Counted from the stretch's first letter, positions 10,654 to 19,364 are shown. The stretch: DNA of 64,000 bases from an uncultured Psychroserpens sp. (GCF_947500255.1 NZ_CANMRL010000003.1:1-64000), one strand, 5' to 3'. Translations and numbers: made by a program. The notes: a model not told the origin generated them from the letters alone.

Positions 10654-11094
10654 CTAAACTAGCATGTTATTGAAATAACTAATTAGTATCGTTACACTAT
10701 CAACCTGTTCTTGTGTAGGAGTTGCAACTTCAACTGCTGTATCGACAATTGTTTGCCAACCAAGACCAGCCGTAAATACTGGTATTAATTGCATCCACTT
10801 TGGCCTATTTGCATCAAAGGCCTTTCTGTATACCGTTGGAAAAGCAACAATAGATACAATTAAAGCAAATACAACAAAATAATAGTCTTGATATACTTCA
10901 CTAGGAGTACCAAAGTTTCTTGCTTCTTTATAAAACGCATAGAAAGGTTGAATGAGGACACCAGCGAAAAGTGCCAACCATTGAAAAATTGCTTTTGGTC
11001 CAGTTGACGGGTCATTCTCTCCTTGTACATCAGATTTAAAAATTGAAGTGTTCTCTCTATTTCTGTAAAGAGAAAAATAGTTTTGTGAAGCCAT
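10654..11094 (-). CDS. Conserved-type hypothetical membrane protein, 146 residues
   Basis: I do not recognise a family. The protein starts MASQNYFSLYRNREN with a hydrophilic N-terminus of about 35 residues. Three hydrophobic segments follow, at about residues 36-55, 70-88 and 100-118, separated by short charged loops (YKEARN, YRKAFDANRPKW). No signal peptide or catalytic motif is visible. It is convergent with the SprF-like gene, with 9 bp between the stop codons. The 175-bp upstream region to the next gene contains a short inverted repeat (CACTGA/TCAGTG near 11214-11228) and no clear promoter. It is probably an integral inner-membrane protein. Confidence 0.6.
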   Translation of the reverse strand: MASQNYFSLYRNRENTSIFKSDVQGENDPSTGPKAIFQWLALFAGVLIQPFYAFYKEARNFGTPSEVYQDYYFVVFALIVSIVAFPTVYRKAFDANRPKWMQLIPVFTAGLGWQTIVDTAVEVATPTQEQVDSVTILISYFNNMLV

Positions 11095-11269
11095 AATATA
11101 TTGATTTAAGATATTTACATAAACTAATTATAACTCATGTAATAGATACACACGAGTACTGTTTTTGTTGGCCATTACCGACCTTTTAAATTCTTAAATA
11201 GGGAGAGATACAACACTGATTTTCAGTGCTTACTTCAAATATAATGTTTTTTTTATAATTGACGATGGG

Positions 11270-12136
11270 TTAACTAACTTCTAGCTTATACCCCACACCA
11301 TGAACATTGGTGAGCTTTATAGCATCATCATCTTTTAGCTTTTTTCTTAACTTGGAAATATACGTGTCTAAACTTCTTCCAACAAAAACACCATTGTCTT
11401 CCCATACTTTTTTAGTAAGTTCATCACGCTTGATGATTTCATTTGGATGAGCAACAAATATTTCTAAAAGCTCACATTCTTTTTTAGATAAACTAATTTC
11501 TTCTGCTTCTTTGACCAATTTGTTTTGCTCTGGATAAAACCGGAAACGACCTATCGACGTATATTTTTTATGATCATTTTCTGATACTATTTCACGTTTT
11601 CGTTTTGAATAGAAACTATCAATTATGAATAAGATCACAATTGATAATAAAAGATAAAATAAGTTCTTTCTATTAAAAAATGAGGTCACGCGTTTGAAAA
11701 ATGTAACTTCAATGGTATAACATCCATTAGTTAAATAACGTCCATTACACGGTATAATCGTACTTTCCTCTTCCTTGCTCATCTGATAACTATAAGCAAC
11801 TTCTTGATCTAAACACTGTAATACTTCTACTCTATAATGCTTTGGAAGTTGAGATATATTAAGTGTACTATCAATAATGGTCACCAAATTATTTGGTTCA
11901 AATGAAAGTTGCTCATTAAATGATACTTGATACTTATAATCGCTCAATTTTTTTACGGGTAAAATCAATGATGTAGAATCTTGATTGGATAATAATAATT
12001 GATTTCCAACCTCACGTAATGAAATTTTCACACGCTCAGTAAACGCTTCATTTTTCTTATCTGAATTAGATAATATCCATCCAATAATCACTAGGACAAT
12101 TAAAACAGTATAGGTGTAAATTCTTTTCTTGCTCAT
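11270..12136 (-). CDS. Membrane-anchored winged-helix (OmpR/PhoB-type) transcriptional regulator
   Basis: A 288-residue one-component regulator. Residues 6-22 (YTYTVLIVLVIIGWILS) and about 158-176 (NLFYLLLSIVILFIID) are membrane segments enclosing a sensor region of about 130 residues with several cysteines, presumably periplasmic. The cytoplasmic end, about residues 205-285, is a PhoB-type winged helix: LSKKECELLEIFVAHPNEI, RSLDTYISKLRKKLK, NVHGVGYKL. There is no receiver domain, so sensing is likely direct, as in CadC or ToxR, although in those the DNA-binding domain is N-terminal. I chose the ATG at 12136, preceded by AGGAAATT, over the longer frame to 12259, which would run through the divergent promoter region. 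It is divergent from the YceI gene and shares a region with 11-bp direct repeats. Confidence 0.8.
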   Translation of the reverse strand: MSKKRIYTYTVLIVLVIIGWILSNSDKKNEAFTERVKISLREVGNQLLLSNQDSTSLILPVKKLSDYKYQVSFNEQLSFEPNNLVTIIDSTLNISQLPKHYRVEVLQCLDQEVAYSYQMSKEEESTIIPCNGRYLTNGCYTIEVTFFKRVTSFFNRKNLFYLLLSIVILFIIDSFYSKRKREIVSENDHKKYTSIGRFRFYPEQNKLVKEAEEISLSKKECELLEIFVAHPNEIIKRDELTKKVWEDNGVFVGRSLDTYISKLRKKLKDDDAIKLTNVHGVGYKLEVS

Positions 12137-12180
12137 AATTTCCTGTAAATAACATACAATTTCATGACTTTTTGCAACTC

Positions 12181-12213
12181 TTGACACTTCTTTTACACTT
12201 TTTTGACACTTTT
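12181..12213. promoter_or_regulatory. Three 11-bp direct repeats, candidate operator of the winged-helix regulator
   Basis: Three consecutive 11-mers begin at 12181, 12192 and 12203: TTGACACTTCT, TTTACACTTTT and TTGACACTTTT. The shared core ACACTT recurs at exactly 11 bp (12184, 12195, 12206), so all copies lie on one face of the helix. PhoB/OmpR-type winged helices bind 11-bp direct repeats, and this array sits between such a regulator (start 12136) and the divergent YceI gene (start 12265). A TAGTTTTA at 12229-12236 could be the -7 element for the YceI gene, which would place the last repeat over its -33 region. Binding is inferred. Confidence 0.55.
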
Positions 12214-12264
12214 TGCCAAAGCTGCCGATAGTTTTACATCCAGTATTAATCAAAAACAAAACTT

Positions 12265-12843
12265 ATGAAAACTCGTATGTTATTACTTATTACAGCTATT
12301 TGCTCATTATCATTTAGCTACGCTCAACAGAAATTAACTATAGACACATCAAAAAGTGAACTAAAATGGTCTGGTGAGTATACTTTTTATTTTGGAGGAC
12401 ACAACGGAACTATTGATTTTAAAAATGGTCACTTTATAAAAACTGGAGATGCTATTACAGGTGGCGAATTTACTATAGATATGAACAGCATTACATGTGA
12501 CGATATTAAAACTGCAGATGCTAATGAAAGTCTTGTTAATCATTTAAAAGATCCAGACTTTTTTGATGTTGCGAAATTTTCCGAAGCCATACTAAAAATT
12601 ACCAATGTGACGTATCACGATCCTACTCATATGAAGATTTTTGCAGATTTAACCATAAAAGGTATTACATTGCCGATAGAATTTCAAGCTGAAGTTGATT
12701 TCGAAAAAGAACAAATGACCACTAGGTTTAAAATTGATAGAATGCGTTGGGGAATTAACTATAATAGCAAATTGAGAGATGGTGCCATTTCTGATGCTAT
12801 TGGTTTTGAAGTCACACTTAATTTAAAAAAACTAGATGAATGA
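12265..12843 (+). CDS. YceI family periplasmic protein
   Basis: A 192-residue protein with a signal peptide (MKTRMLLLITAICSLSFSYA|Q) and a YceI-type lipocalin-like domain. The family pattern is visible: LTIDTSKSELKWSGEY near the start, GGEFTIDMNSI, LVNHLKDPDFFDVAKF in the middle, then ITNVTYH and LTIKGITLPIEFQAEV, ending with RWGINYNSK and IGFEVTLNL. YceI proteins are soluble periplasmic proteins that bind lipid or polyisoprenoid molecules, and the true ligand is usually unknown. The gene overlaps the next one by 4 bp (ATGA), so the two are co-translated. It is divergent from a membrane-bound regulator, with possible operator repeats between them, so expression probably responds to an envelope signal. 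Confidence 0.88.
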   Translation: MKTRMLLLITAICSLSFSYAQQKLTIDTSKSELKWSGEYTFYFGGHNGTIDFKNGHFIKTGDAITGGEFTIDMNSITCDDIKTADANESLVNHLKDPDFFDVAKFSEAILKITNVTYHDPTHMKIFADLTIKGITLPIEFQAEVDFEKEQMTTRFKIDRMRWGINYNSKLRDGAISDAIGFEVTLNLKKLDE

Positions 12844-13436
12844 AAAAAGCAGTACTGATTATCGGGCTTCTACTCTATTCTTTTTCTATTAATGCTCAAG
12901 AAGAGCAAGAAAAAGGTGTATTTGTATCTGATACGACTTGGTTAAAAGAAATCATAAAATTCCCGCTAGGTTTTGCCCCAGAAATAAAATACGAAGGTTA
13001 TGAAGATCTCAGATTTGCAAAGAAATGGAGAGATAAAGACCATCCAGATTTTTGGTGTTATACTTTCGTATGGCATATTAAAGGCATTCAAAAGTTTACA
13101 GCTAAGGATCTAGAAGAACAAATGGGATTTTATTATGATGGACTAATGAAAGCCGTAAATAAGAAAAAAGATTTTGAAGTCCCTAAAACCACTACTCTCA
13201 TTATAAATACTAAGGGAAATGGTTATGATAATGCCGATTTTGTTGGAAAATTAAATGTTTACGATGCATTCAATACTCAAAAAATGATAACTTTAAATCT
13301 ATTGGCTAAGGTTCATAATTGTGAAGAAAATAATACATCAAATATCAGTTTCAGATTATCACCTCAAGACTTTGAAGGAAATATATGGGAAAAATTTAAA
13401 GATATCGAACTTAGGGATAATGTTTGTGAGGATTGA
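12840..13436 (+). CDS. Hypothetical exported protein, co-translated with YceI gene
   Basis: A 198-residue protein with a signal peptide (MKKAVLIIGLLLYSFSINAQ). I do not recognise a family. The mature part is mixed alpha/beta with aromatic-rich segments (DHPDFWCYTFVWHIKG, EEQMGFYYDGLMKAV, SFRLSPQDFEGNIWEKFKDI). Two cysteines near the C-terminus (HNCEENN, DNVCED) could form a disulfide. The start overlaps the YceI stop by 4 bp, so the products are probably made together in the periplasm and may share a ligand or regulatory signal. No catalytic motif is visible. Confidence 0.65.
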   Translation: MKKAVLIIGLLLYSFSINAQEEQEKGVFVSDTTWLKEIIKFPLGFAPEIKYEGYEDLRFAKKWRDKDHPDFWCYTFVWHIKGIQKFTAKDLEEQMGFYYDGLMKAVNKKKDFEVPKTTTLIINTKGNGYDNADFVGKLNVYDAFNTQKMITLNLLAKVHNCEENNTSNISFRLSPQDFEGNIWEKFKDIELRDNVCED

Positions 13437-13473
13437 TTATATTTATAAAATAATCTCATTAAATATCTAAAAA

Positions 13474-13665
13474 ATGCCAAGTATTCCTTGCCCAAATTGT
13501 CAATCTAGTATTGAATTTGAACTGCATGATGTTTTAAAAGAAAAAGAATTTACATGTCCAAATTGTAAAACCGTTATCACAATGGTATACGAAGACAATA
13601 AACAAGCACTAGATGATGCAACTAAAGCTTTGGACAAGTTGAAAGATGAATTAGATATTGATTAG
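13474..13665 (+). CDS. Small zinc-ribbon protein, 63 residues
   Basis: A short protein with two CPNC knuckles (IPCPNCQSS at residues 4-12 and FTCPNCKTV at about 27-35). This is the layout of a four-cysteine zinc ribbon. The remaining 28 residues are an acidic amphipathic helix (ALDDATKALDKLKDELDID). Similar small 'MJ0042-type' or zinc-ribbon proteins occur in many bacteria without a known function. It lies 37 bp after the YceI operon on the same strand and ends 1 bp before the stop of the convergent next gene. Zinc binding is inferred from the cysteine pattern. Confidence 0.7.
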   Translation: MPSIPCPNCQSSIEFELHDVLKEKEFTCPNCKTVITMVYEDNKQALDDATKALDKLKDELDID

Positions 13666-13666
13666 A

Positions 13667-14143
13667 TTATTTTATACTATTCCAAATATCTAAATACATT
13701 TTCCATGTATTATTTTCTTTTTTCCAAACAATAACATATTTACCTTTCCATGATACCTCTTCTCCACTACTTAGTAAAGTAGTGCCTTCATAAATGCCAT
13801 AATCATAGGCCTCATTGCCTAAAACTTTAATCTCATGCGAAATCACTTTATGATATTTAATACTAACACCTTTTGGTAGCTTCCAGTAGTTAACAATGGC
13901 TTCTGTTCCTTCTAAGATCTCTTTATTATTTGGAAATATCTTCGCATCAGCTGTATACGATGCACCTATCATTTTATAATTAGATGCTTTTATATATTCG
14001 GAAAATGTCTCAGTGTTTTTAAGTATTTGTGCAATGTCGTCTTCATTACCTGTGAAAGTTTGAGCTATAGCAAATTGCATGGTACACATAAGTAGTAGTA
14101 TTGAACATATAGATTTCATAAGATAGGATTTTGATAATTTCAT
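13667..14143 (-). CDS. Exported SnoaL-like/DUF4440 (NTF2-fold) protein
   Basis: A 158-residue protein with a long signal peptide (MKLSKSYLMKSICSILLLMCTMQFAIA|Q). An internal ATG at residue 9 would also give a usable signal. The mature part has the cone-like NTF2 pattern: an N-terminal helix with ILKNTETFSEYIKASN, then YTADAKIFPNNKEILEGTEAI, and strands ending GKYVIVWKKENNTWKMYLDIWNS. This matches DUF4440/SnoaL-like proteins, which range from small enzymes to ligand binders. No active-site assignment is possible. It is convergent with the zinc-ribbon gene and lies 52 bp downstream of the ABC/M1 gene on the same strand, so it may be read through from it. Confidence 0.7.
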   Translation of the reverse strand: MKLSKSYLMKSICSILLLMCTMQFAIAQTFTGNEDDIAQILKNTETFSEYIKASNYKMIGASYTADAKIFPNNKEILEGTEAIVNYWKLPKGVSIKYHKVISHEIKVLGNEAYDYGIYEGTTLLSSGEEVSWKGKYVIVWKKENNTWKMYLDIWNSIK

Positions 14144-14195
14144 TGTGTTATGATTTATGAGGTTTAGACTCAGGAGCTAAAGATAATAAATGCAC

Positions 14196-17100
14196 TTAGT
14201 TTTCGAACAATTCTGTAATAATGTGCTTTTTATCTTCAGGTGTTACACGTTTAAAGTAATCAATAAGATCTTTACTTGTAGCGTATCTATCGCTTTGTGT
14301 TTTCAATTTTCCATCAATTGTATTCCAATCTTCAATGAAATACTTTAAAGCAAGATTTACTTTATCCTCTCCAATTTCATTTTGAAATTTGTACATATTG
14401 ATAGCGCCTTTCGCGTAGTAAACATAGTCTTGATTTTCCACATCAACAAGAGAAGGCTCTTCAATTTTTTCTTGCTGTTGACCCTTTTTGTACGTTTCTT
14501 TCTGAAACTCTAAAAATTGAGCTACTTTATCTTCGGAATAATGATTTTTGAGAACCATTAAAGCGGCATATTGTGATAAGCTCTCTAAAATAAAATGCCT
14601 CCCTTTTACATTAGCTGCTTCTACTTGCATACCAAACCATTGATGTGCAATTTCATGTGCTGTTATATAAAAAGCCATGTCTACATCTTTTTCGTCATCA
14701 ATATCAAGTACGAATCCTATAGACTCAGAAAATGGCACAGTTCCAGGAAATGACTGCGCAAATTGTGCATAGCGTGGAAATTCCATGATGCGCAACTGAT
14801 TATATTGATACGGACTGAAATTTGTACTATAATAATCTAATGATGCTCTCATTGAAGACATCATGCGGTCTAAATTATGCACATGTGTTTTATGATAATA
14901 TATTTCTAGGTCTATAGGCTTTGTGATCGAATCTGATTTGAGTATCCATGTGTCTTTTTTCAATTCATATTGAGCAGAAACGATAGCATAAAAATTAATC
15001 ATTGAAATATCCATTTTATAATGAAAATAGTTTCGATTGTTTTTGGTCCATTGCTTCAATAAATTTCCAGGTGCAACTGCTTTTTGGTCTTTATCAGTAC
15101 CAAGAATCATTTCAAAATGAATCCCGTTAGAATCGCCACCAGATCTCGCATTTACTAGTTCATCTAAATTATCTCGATCTGACTTATTTGGTCGAACTGG
15201 CAAATTATATGCATTGCGTTCTTCATTGTCGGTCAGTTCATATTTTCTGTTATAGCCTATAGTTGGGAAATGTGCATTATCAAAGAACGTTCCGTTAGCA
15301 ATAATATTTTCGTTTGAGCTACCTAATTCAAAACCCTTGGTTTCAAAGCTTTGCTTAAAATTCATTTTCAAAGATTCACCTGGCTGTAAGGCGTTATCCA
15401 ATTTATAAATGTGATAATCATAAACTTCATATGTATTGTCAACTATAAACTTACTTTCAAAAGTTACATACTCTAAAGTTGTGTTATTTTCTATTTGCTT
15501 TTGAATATGAATTTCGGTGATTGGCTTTGTAGTTTCGTTTTTTAACATGTAATAACCTTCAGCAGTATAATGCCTCTGTATAGGGTATAGCTCTACCTTT
15601 AAGTTGACGTCTGTTATTTTTGGTTGTAGTAAATATTCATAAGCCTTTAATGTTTTTTCATAAGAAACCCTGAAATCTACAGCTTCCGAATTGGTCCAAT
15701 ACGTGTTTAAAATATTCGTGTTGTAAAAGATAAAGCCACCCAGTATAATGAAGATAGTTGCAATACTTCCACTCAATTTTAAAAATGGCTTACTAGTTCT
15801 ATATCTAGCGCCTTTCAATCGCTTAGTAAATTTCATTTCCTTTCCTCGCACAGAAATCAATGACGCAGTAATTAACAGAAGTAATACAAATAAAAACCAA
15901 TAAGTTTTAATAAACATATACGGCTTTAAAAAATGTCCATAGCCATTCATATCAGAATAACTTCCAAGAGCACTTCCTCCAAATAGAAATAAATCATGAT
16001 CAAATCCAAATACACCTAGAGTAGCAATACATATAAATAACAAAATGGTAAGTATTATTCCAATAAATTTATGATTAACTACTATCTGTAAAAAGAATGA
16101 AAGCCCAGTGTATAAAGTTAAAAATGGCAAGACTTCTAAAAAAAAGCCATTAAAGTAAACATGAAATTCATAATTGTAATAACCATTTAACGTTTGAAAT
16201 AAAACACCAGATATAATTAAAGCAATTATTAAAACAATATAGACTAGATTAAGTCCAATAAATTTACTAAGTAAATTTATAAAGCTTGACATTGATGTTG
16301 CATCATAGATTAAATTTAGTTTCACATCTCTTTCTTTCCATATGAGTTCTCCAGAATAAAACATTAAAATGATTATAAAAAAGTAGATTGATGTTTCTTG
16401 AAGTTCTTCAACAATAAAGTACGTTGTTGGATAACTATCTACGCCATAAACAGTACCAAGGCTAACAGAATTAATTAAAATGATTATCATTCCACAAATC
16501 AATATGGCCCAAAATGATGGCTGCTTAAAAATATTTATAAAATAAAACCAAGAAAAGTGCCTTAGTTGCAACCATTTCGAAGAAGTATTATGCTGTGTTT
16601 TAGTATCAGGTATTGAGACAGATGCATTATCATAATCAACGGAAAAACTTGAAGCATTAGCAGATTTGTTTTTATATCGTCTATTTTTCACAACATTATA
16701 GTTGAACTTTTTGTAACCAAATAATAAAATAACAACTCCTAGTAAAGCCCAAAATAATTTATTGTAAAGTAGAACACTAATAAAAGGAATAGGCTGTGTA
16801 CTTTTTTCTAAAGCTGTCCATGAATCTGTAACTAATGATAATGTTGTTAATGAAAACGGATCTAAAATTGCTTGTATTGTATCATTTGTAATGGATTTAG
16901 TGAGCATAAATATTACAAAAAATATAATTCCTTGTGTGTAAACTACTACCAACTTTCTGCTCAGTGCTCCACTAATAAAAAATAAAGAAGCTCCAAAAAA
17001 CAAAATAGGTAAAGTGACTAATACGAATGGCTTCAGATAAGTAATAAAGTTGAATGCTAGTAGATCTTCAGGCTTGTGCCAAGGCATAAATTCACCTAAA

Positions 17101-17468
17101 GCCATTCCAAATAAAATGCCTGAAAACACAAAAAGTAAAACAGTAAATGATCCTAAGAATCGACCTAATAAATAGTCTTTTTTCGTAACAGGTGTAGAAA
17201 ATATTAACGAATCTATCTGATATTCAAAGTCTCTTAATACAGAAACACCCATGATCATCGAGGCCAAGATCATAAATATTCCAGTAATAGCTCCCATAGC
17301 TTTAGCAATCACTATTGGAGAGTTTTTTTTCAGAATCCCCAATTCTATACCTTGAAAAATAAATTCTGCACCTACAGTCGAAAAAAGAAATAAGAAGAAG
17401 AAGAAAATATAGGTATCTGCTCGTTTTATTCGATACTGAATTTCAAATTTAAATACGTTATACCACAT
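14196..17468 (-). CDS. ABC-2 type permease fused to M1 family aminopeptidase
   Basis: A 1090-residue fusion. The first 580 residues hold two sets of about six membrane helices each (ABC-2 permease halves, separated by a hydrophilic linker at about 260-305). A last helix near 565-585 leads into an extracytoplasmic M1 peptidase domain. The zinc motif is HEIAHQW at residues 938-944, with the third ligand Glu962 in LESLSQYAAL. The spacing is one residue longer than in standard M1 enzymes, as also seen in other bacteroidotal permease-M1 fusions. It probably cleaves or binds peptides while an ATPase (17471-18361, 2 bp upstream) drives export or sensing. The substrate is unknown. A divergent LytS/LytTR system suggests control by that pair. 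Confidence 0.85.
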   Translation of the reverse strand: MWYNVFKFEIQYRIKRADTYIFFFFLFLFSTVGAEFIFQGIELGILKKNSPIVIAKAMGAITGIFMILASMIMGVSVLRDFEYQIDSLIFSTPVTKKDYLLGRFLGSFTVLLFVFSGILFGMALGEFMPWHKPEDLLAFNFITYLKPFVLVTLPILFFGASLFFISGALSRKLVVVYTQGIIFFVIFMLTKSITNDTIQAILDPFSLTTLSLVTDSWTALEKSTQPIPFISVLLYNKLFWALLGVVILLFGYKKFNYNVVKNRRYKNKSANASSFSVDYDNASVSIPDTKTQHNTSSKWLQLRHFSWFYFINIFKQPSFWAILICGMIIILINSVSLGTVYGVDSYPTTYFIVEELQETSIYFFIIILMFYSGELIWKERDVKLNLIYDATSMSSFINLLSKFIGLNLVYIVLIIALIISGVLFQTLNGYYNYEFHVYFNGFFLEVLPFLTLYTGLSFFLQIVVNHKFIGIILTILLFICIATLGVFGFDHDLFLFGGSALGSYSDMNGYGHFLKPYMFIKTYWFLFVLLLLITASLISVRGKEMKFTKRLKGARYRTSKPFLKLSGSIATIFIILGGFIFYNTNILNTYWTNSEAVDFRVSYEKTLKAYEYLLQPKITDVNLKVELYPIQRHYTAEGYYMLKNETTKPITEIHIQKQIENNTTLEYVTFESKFIVDNTYEVYDYHIYKLDNALQPGESLKMNFKQSFETKGFELGSSNENIIANGTFFDNAHFPTIGYNRKYELTDNEERNAYNLPVRPNKSDRDNLDELVNARSGGDSNGIHFEMILGTDKDQKAVAPGNLLKQWTKNNRNYFHYKMDISMINFYAIVSAQYELKKDTWILKSDSITKPIDLEIYYHKTHVHNLDRMMSSMRASLDYYSTNFSPYQYNQLRIMEFPRYAQFAQSFPGTVPFSESIGFVLDIDDEKDVDMAFYITAHEIAHQWFGMQVEAANVKGRHFILESLSQYAALMVLKNHYSEDKVAQFLEFQKETYKKGQQQEKIEEPSLVDVENQDYVYYAKGAINMYKFQNEIGEDKVNLALKYFIEDWNTIDGKLKTQSDRYATSKDLIDYFKRVTPEDKKHIITELFEN

Positions 17469-17470
17469 GA

Positions 17471-18361
17471 TTATACTGTTTTTTGGTTAGTGTTATTTTG
17501 AAAAATTTGAGAGAAGTATACATCTTCTAAATCAGCATCTATAAGAGAAAAACCATTTCCAGGGTTTGTATTACTTAGAATATGAATGATTGGTTTTCCA
17601 AGGAATAACTTCTCACTTATTACTTTATAGTTTTGCTTATAAATTTCTAACTCCGATTTTGTAATTGTCTTTTGATAGACTTTACCTTTTAGATCTTCAA
17701 TTATCTTTATCGGATTGCCTTTTAGAGATACTTGACCTTGATTAATAATGGCCATATTTGTACACAATTCTTTAACATCTTCAACGATATGCGTAGATAA
17801 AATAACAATGGTTTGTTCTCCCAATTCGCTAAGCACATTGTAAAAGCGATTTCTTTCAACTGGATCTAAACCTGCAGTTGGCTCGTCTACTATGAGCAGT
17901 TTAGGATTGTTAAGCAATGCTTGTGCAATCCCAAAACGTTGTTTCATGCCTCCAGAATAACCGCTTAATTTTTGTTTTCTAACCTCATAAAGATTTGTTT
18001 TATGAAGTAATGCCTTGACAAGATCTTTACGTTCATTTTTATTAGAAATTCCTTTTAGTACTGCAAAATGATTAAGCAAAACTTCAGCAGATATTTTGGG
18101 ATACAAACCAAACTGCTGTGGTAAATATCCCAATACCTGTCGTAACTCATTTTTTTGATGCATTACATCAATATCGTCTAAAAAGATAGTCCCCTTATCT
18201 GCCTCTTGCAATGTTGCAATTGTTCGCATTAAAGTTGATTTACCTGCTCCATTTGGCCCAAGCAAACCAAACATTCCTTTTGGTATGTCTAAAGAAATAT
18301 TCTGCAAGGCATTAACACCATTCGAATATGTTTTTGATAGATTGTCAATAATGAGTTTCAT
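17471..18361 (-). CDS. ABC transporter ATP-binding protein
   Basis: A 296-residue ATPase with all core motifs: Walker A GPNGAGKST (residues 35-43), Q-loop region YLPQQFGLYP, signature LSGYSGGMKQR, Walker B LLIVDEPTAGLDP, and switch histidine in ILSTHIVED. The C-terminal 80 residues are an extra domain typical of ABC-2 exporters. It lies 2 bp before the permease-M1 fusion and forms an operon with it; together they should make a complete transporter (two ATPases and a permease). The ATG at 18361 follows a TAGGTTTG -7 element (18389-18396) by a suitable leader of about 22 nt. Confidence 0.92.
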   Translation of the reverse strand: MKLIIDNLSKTYSNGVNALQNISLDIPKGMFGLLGPNGAGKSTLMRTIATLQEADKGTIFLDDIDVMHQKNELRQVLGYLPQQFGLYPKISAEVLLNHFAVLKGISNKNERKDLVKALLHKTNLYEVRKQKLSGYSGGMKQRFGIAQALLNNPKLLIVDEPTAGLDPVERNRFYNVLSELGEQTIVILSTHIVEDVKELCTNMAIINQGQVSLKGNPIKIIEDLKGKVYQKTITKSELEIYKQNYKVISEKLFLGKPIIHILSNTNPGNGFSLIDADLEDVYFSQIFQNNTNQKTV

Positions 18362-18388
18362 ACTGTTAGTTTTTTAATTGATTTGGAG

Positions 18389-18396
18389 CAAACCTA
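18389..18396 (-). promoter_or_regulatory. Predicted -7 promoter element for the ABC/M1 operon
   Basis: TAGGTTTG on the minus strand matches the Bacteroidota consensus TAnnTTTG and would start transcription about 22 nt before the ATPase ATG. A TTTG on the same strand (complement of 18413-18416) could be the -33 box, though the 16-bp spacer is short. Confidence 0.4.
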
Positions 18397-18497
18397 TTCA
18401 TGAGGTATTACACAAAAAAGGAATTGGGATATAAAACCACTTAGTAGTGATATAAGGACTATGGTGTAGTATGAAGGTGTTTTATAACGGTTAGATA

Positions 18498-18527
18498 ATA
18501 GTTTGTCACATACCTCAAACTGTTTGT
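18498..18527. promoter_or_regulatory. Two LytTR-type half-sites 21 bp apart
   Basis: ATAGTTTGT (18498-18506) and ACTGTTTGT (18519-18527) each match 8 of 9 positions of the LytTR consensus [TA][AC][CA]GTTN[AG][TG]. Their starts are 21 bp apart, two helical turns, as for AgrA-type sites. GTTTGTCA is exactly repeated. The pair ends 42 bp before the LytS ATG and lies upstream of the divergent ABC operon, so the LytTR regulator encoded here could control either or both. This is a prediction from pattern only. Confidence 0.5.
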
Positions 18528-18569
18528 CAACTTATTTGTTCGAGGATTATTATTTAGTTAATATTGACT

Positions 18570-19364
18570 ATGAAATTTAAAATACCTAAACATAAAAAAC
18601 CACTTATTAGACGTCTGTATAGGATGGTATTGATAGTGACTGGAATTATTATTATAATCTTTAATGATGCTTTTGGTGACGACGAACCGTTTGTAATTTT
18701 TGGTTTGTTCTATTTCCTTCTGTTATTTCTTAGTATAATCTATTGGTTGTTAAAACAGATAAAATCTGTTATAAGACTGAAAAATGAAAAAGCAAAAACC
18801 GAACTCATGCATTTAAAGAGTCAGGTGAATCCACATTTCTTCTTCAATATGCTAAATAATCTATATGGCTTAGTAGATAAAGATTCTAAAAAAGCACAAG
18901 AATTGATATTAAAGTTATCAGATATGATGCGTTATAGTATCTATGAAGGCCAAAAAGACACTGTGTTACTTTCCGAAGAAATAGACTATTTAAAAAATTA
19001 TATTGAGCTTCATAAGATGCGTTACCATAAAACCATAGATATACAATTTAATGTTGATATTGATGATAATGATTATCAAATTATGCCATTGTTATTTATT
19101 ATACTTTTAGAAAACGCATTTAAACATGGTGTGGAAAATTTAAGAGAGAATGCTTATGTTTACATTACTATGTCTGCAAAACATAAGCAAGTCCATTTTG
19201 ACATAAAGAATAATTTTGATTCAACCCTTGAAAATGAACAAGAAGGTATCGGGTTAGAAAATCTAAAAAGGCGTTTAGAATTAGTATATCCAAAGCAACA
19301 TGACTTACTTATTTCTAAGACTAATGACATTTTTAATGCCCAACTTACAATTTCTAAACTATGA
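18570..19364 (+). CDS. LytS-type sensor histidine kinase (His_kinase family)
   Basis: A 264-residue kinase. Two membrane helices (about residues 17-32 and 42-64) are followed by the LytS-type phosphoacceptor motif QVNPHFFFN with His89, then DMMRYSIYEG. An ATPase domain follows with PLLFIILLENAFKHGV (N box) and GIGLENLKRRLELVYP (G box). There is almost no extracytoplasmic loop, so sensing probably happens in or at the membrane. The ATG at 18570 is used; a TTG 6 bp earlier would add only two residues. The stop overlaps the start of the LytTR regulator by 4 bp, so they form a two-component pair. It is divergent from the ABC/M1 operon, its likely target. Confidence 0.9.
   Translation: MKFKIPKHKKPLIRRLYRMVLIVTGIIIIIFNDAFGDDEPFVIFGLFYFLLLFLSIIYWLLKQIKSVIRLKNEKAKTELMHLKSQVNPHFFFNMLNNLYGLVDKDSKKAQELILKLSDMMRYSIYEGQKDTVLLSEEIDYLKNYIELHKMRYHKTIDIQFNVDIDDNDYQIMPLLFIILLENAFKHGVENLRENAYVYITMSAKHKQVHFDIKNNFDSTLENEQEGIGLENLKRRLELVYPKQHDLLISKTNDIFNAQLTISKL

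Noticed and set aside
11214-11228. Terminator or operator at CACTGA/TCAGTG
   Set aside because: The stem is only 6-7 bp, there is no T-run and no clear relation to a promoter.
12137-12259. Longer N-terminus of the winged-helix regulator
   Set aside because: The extra 41 residues run through the divergent promoter and the 11-bp repeats; the ATG at 12136 has an AGGA box.
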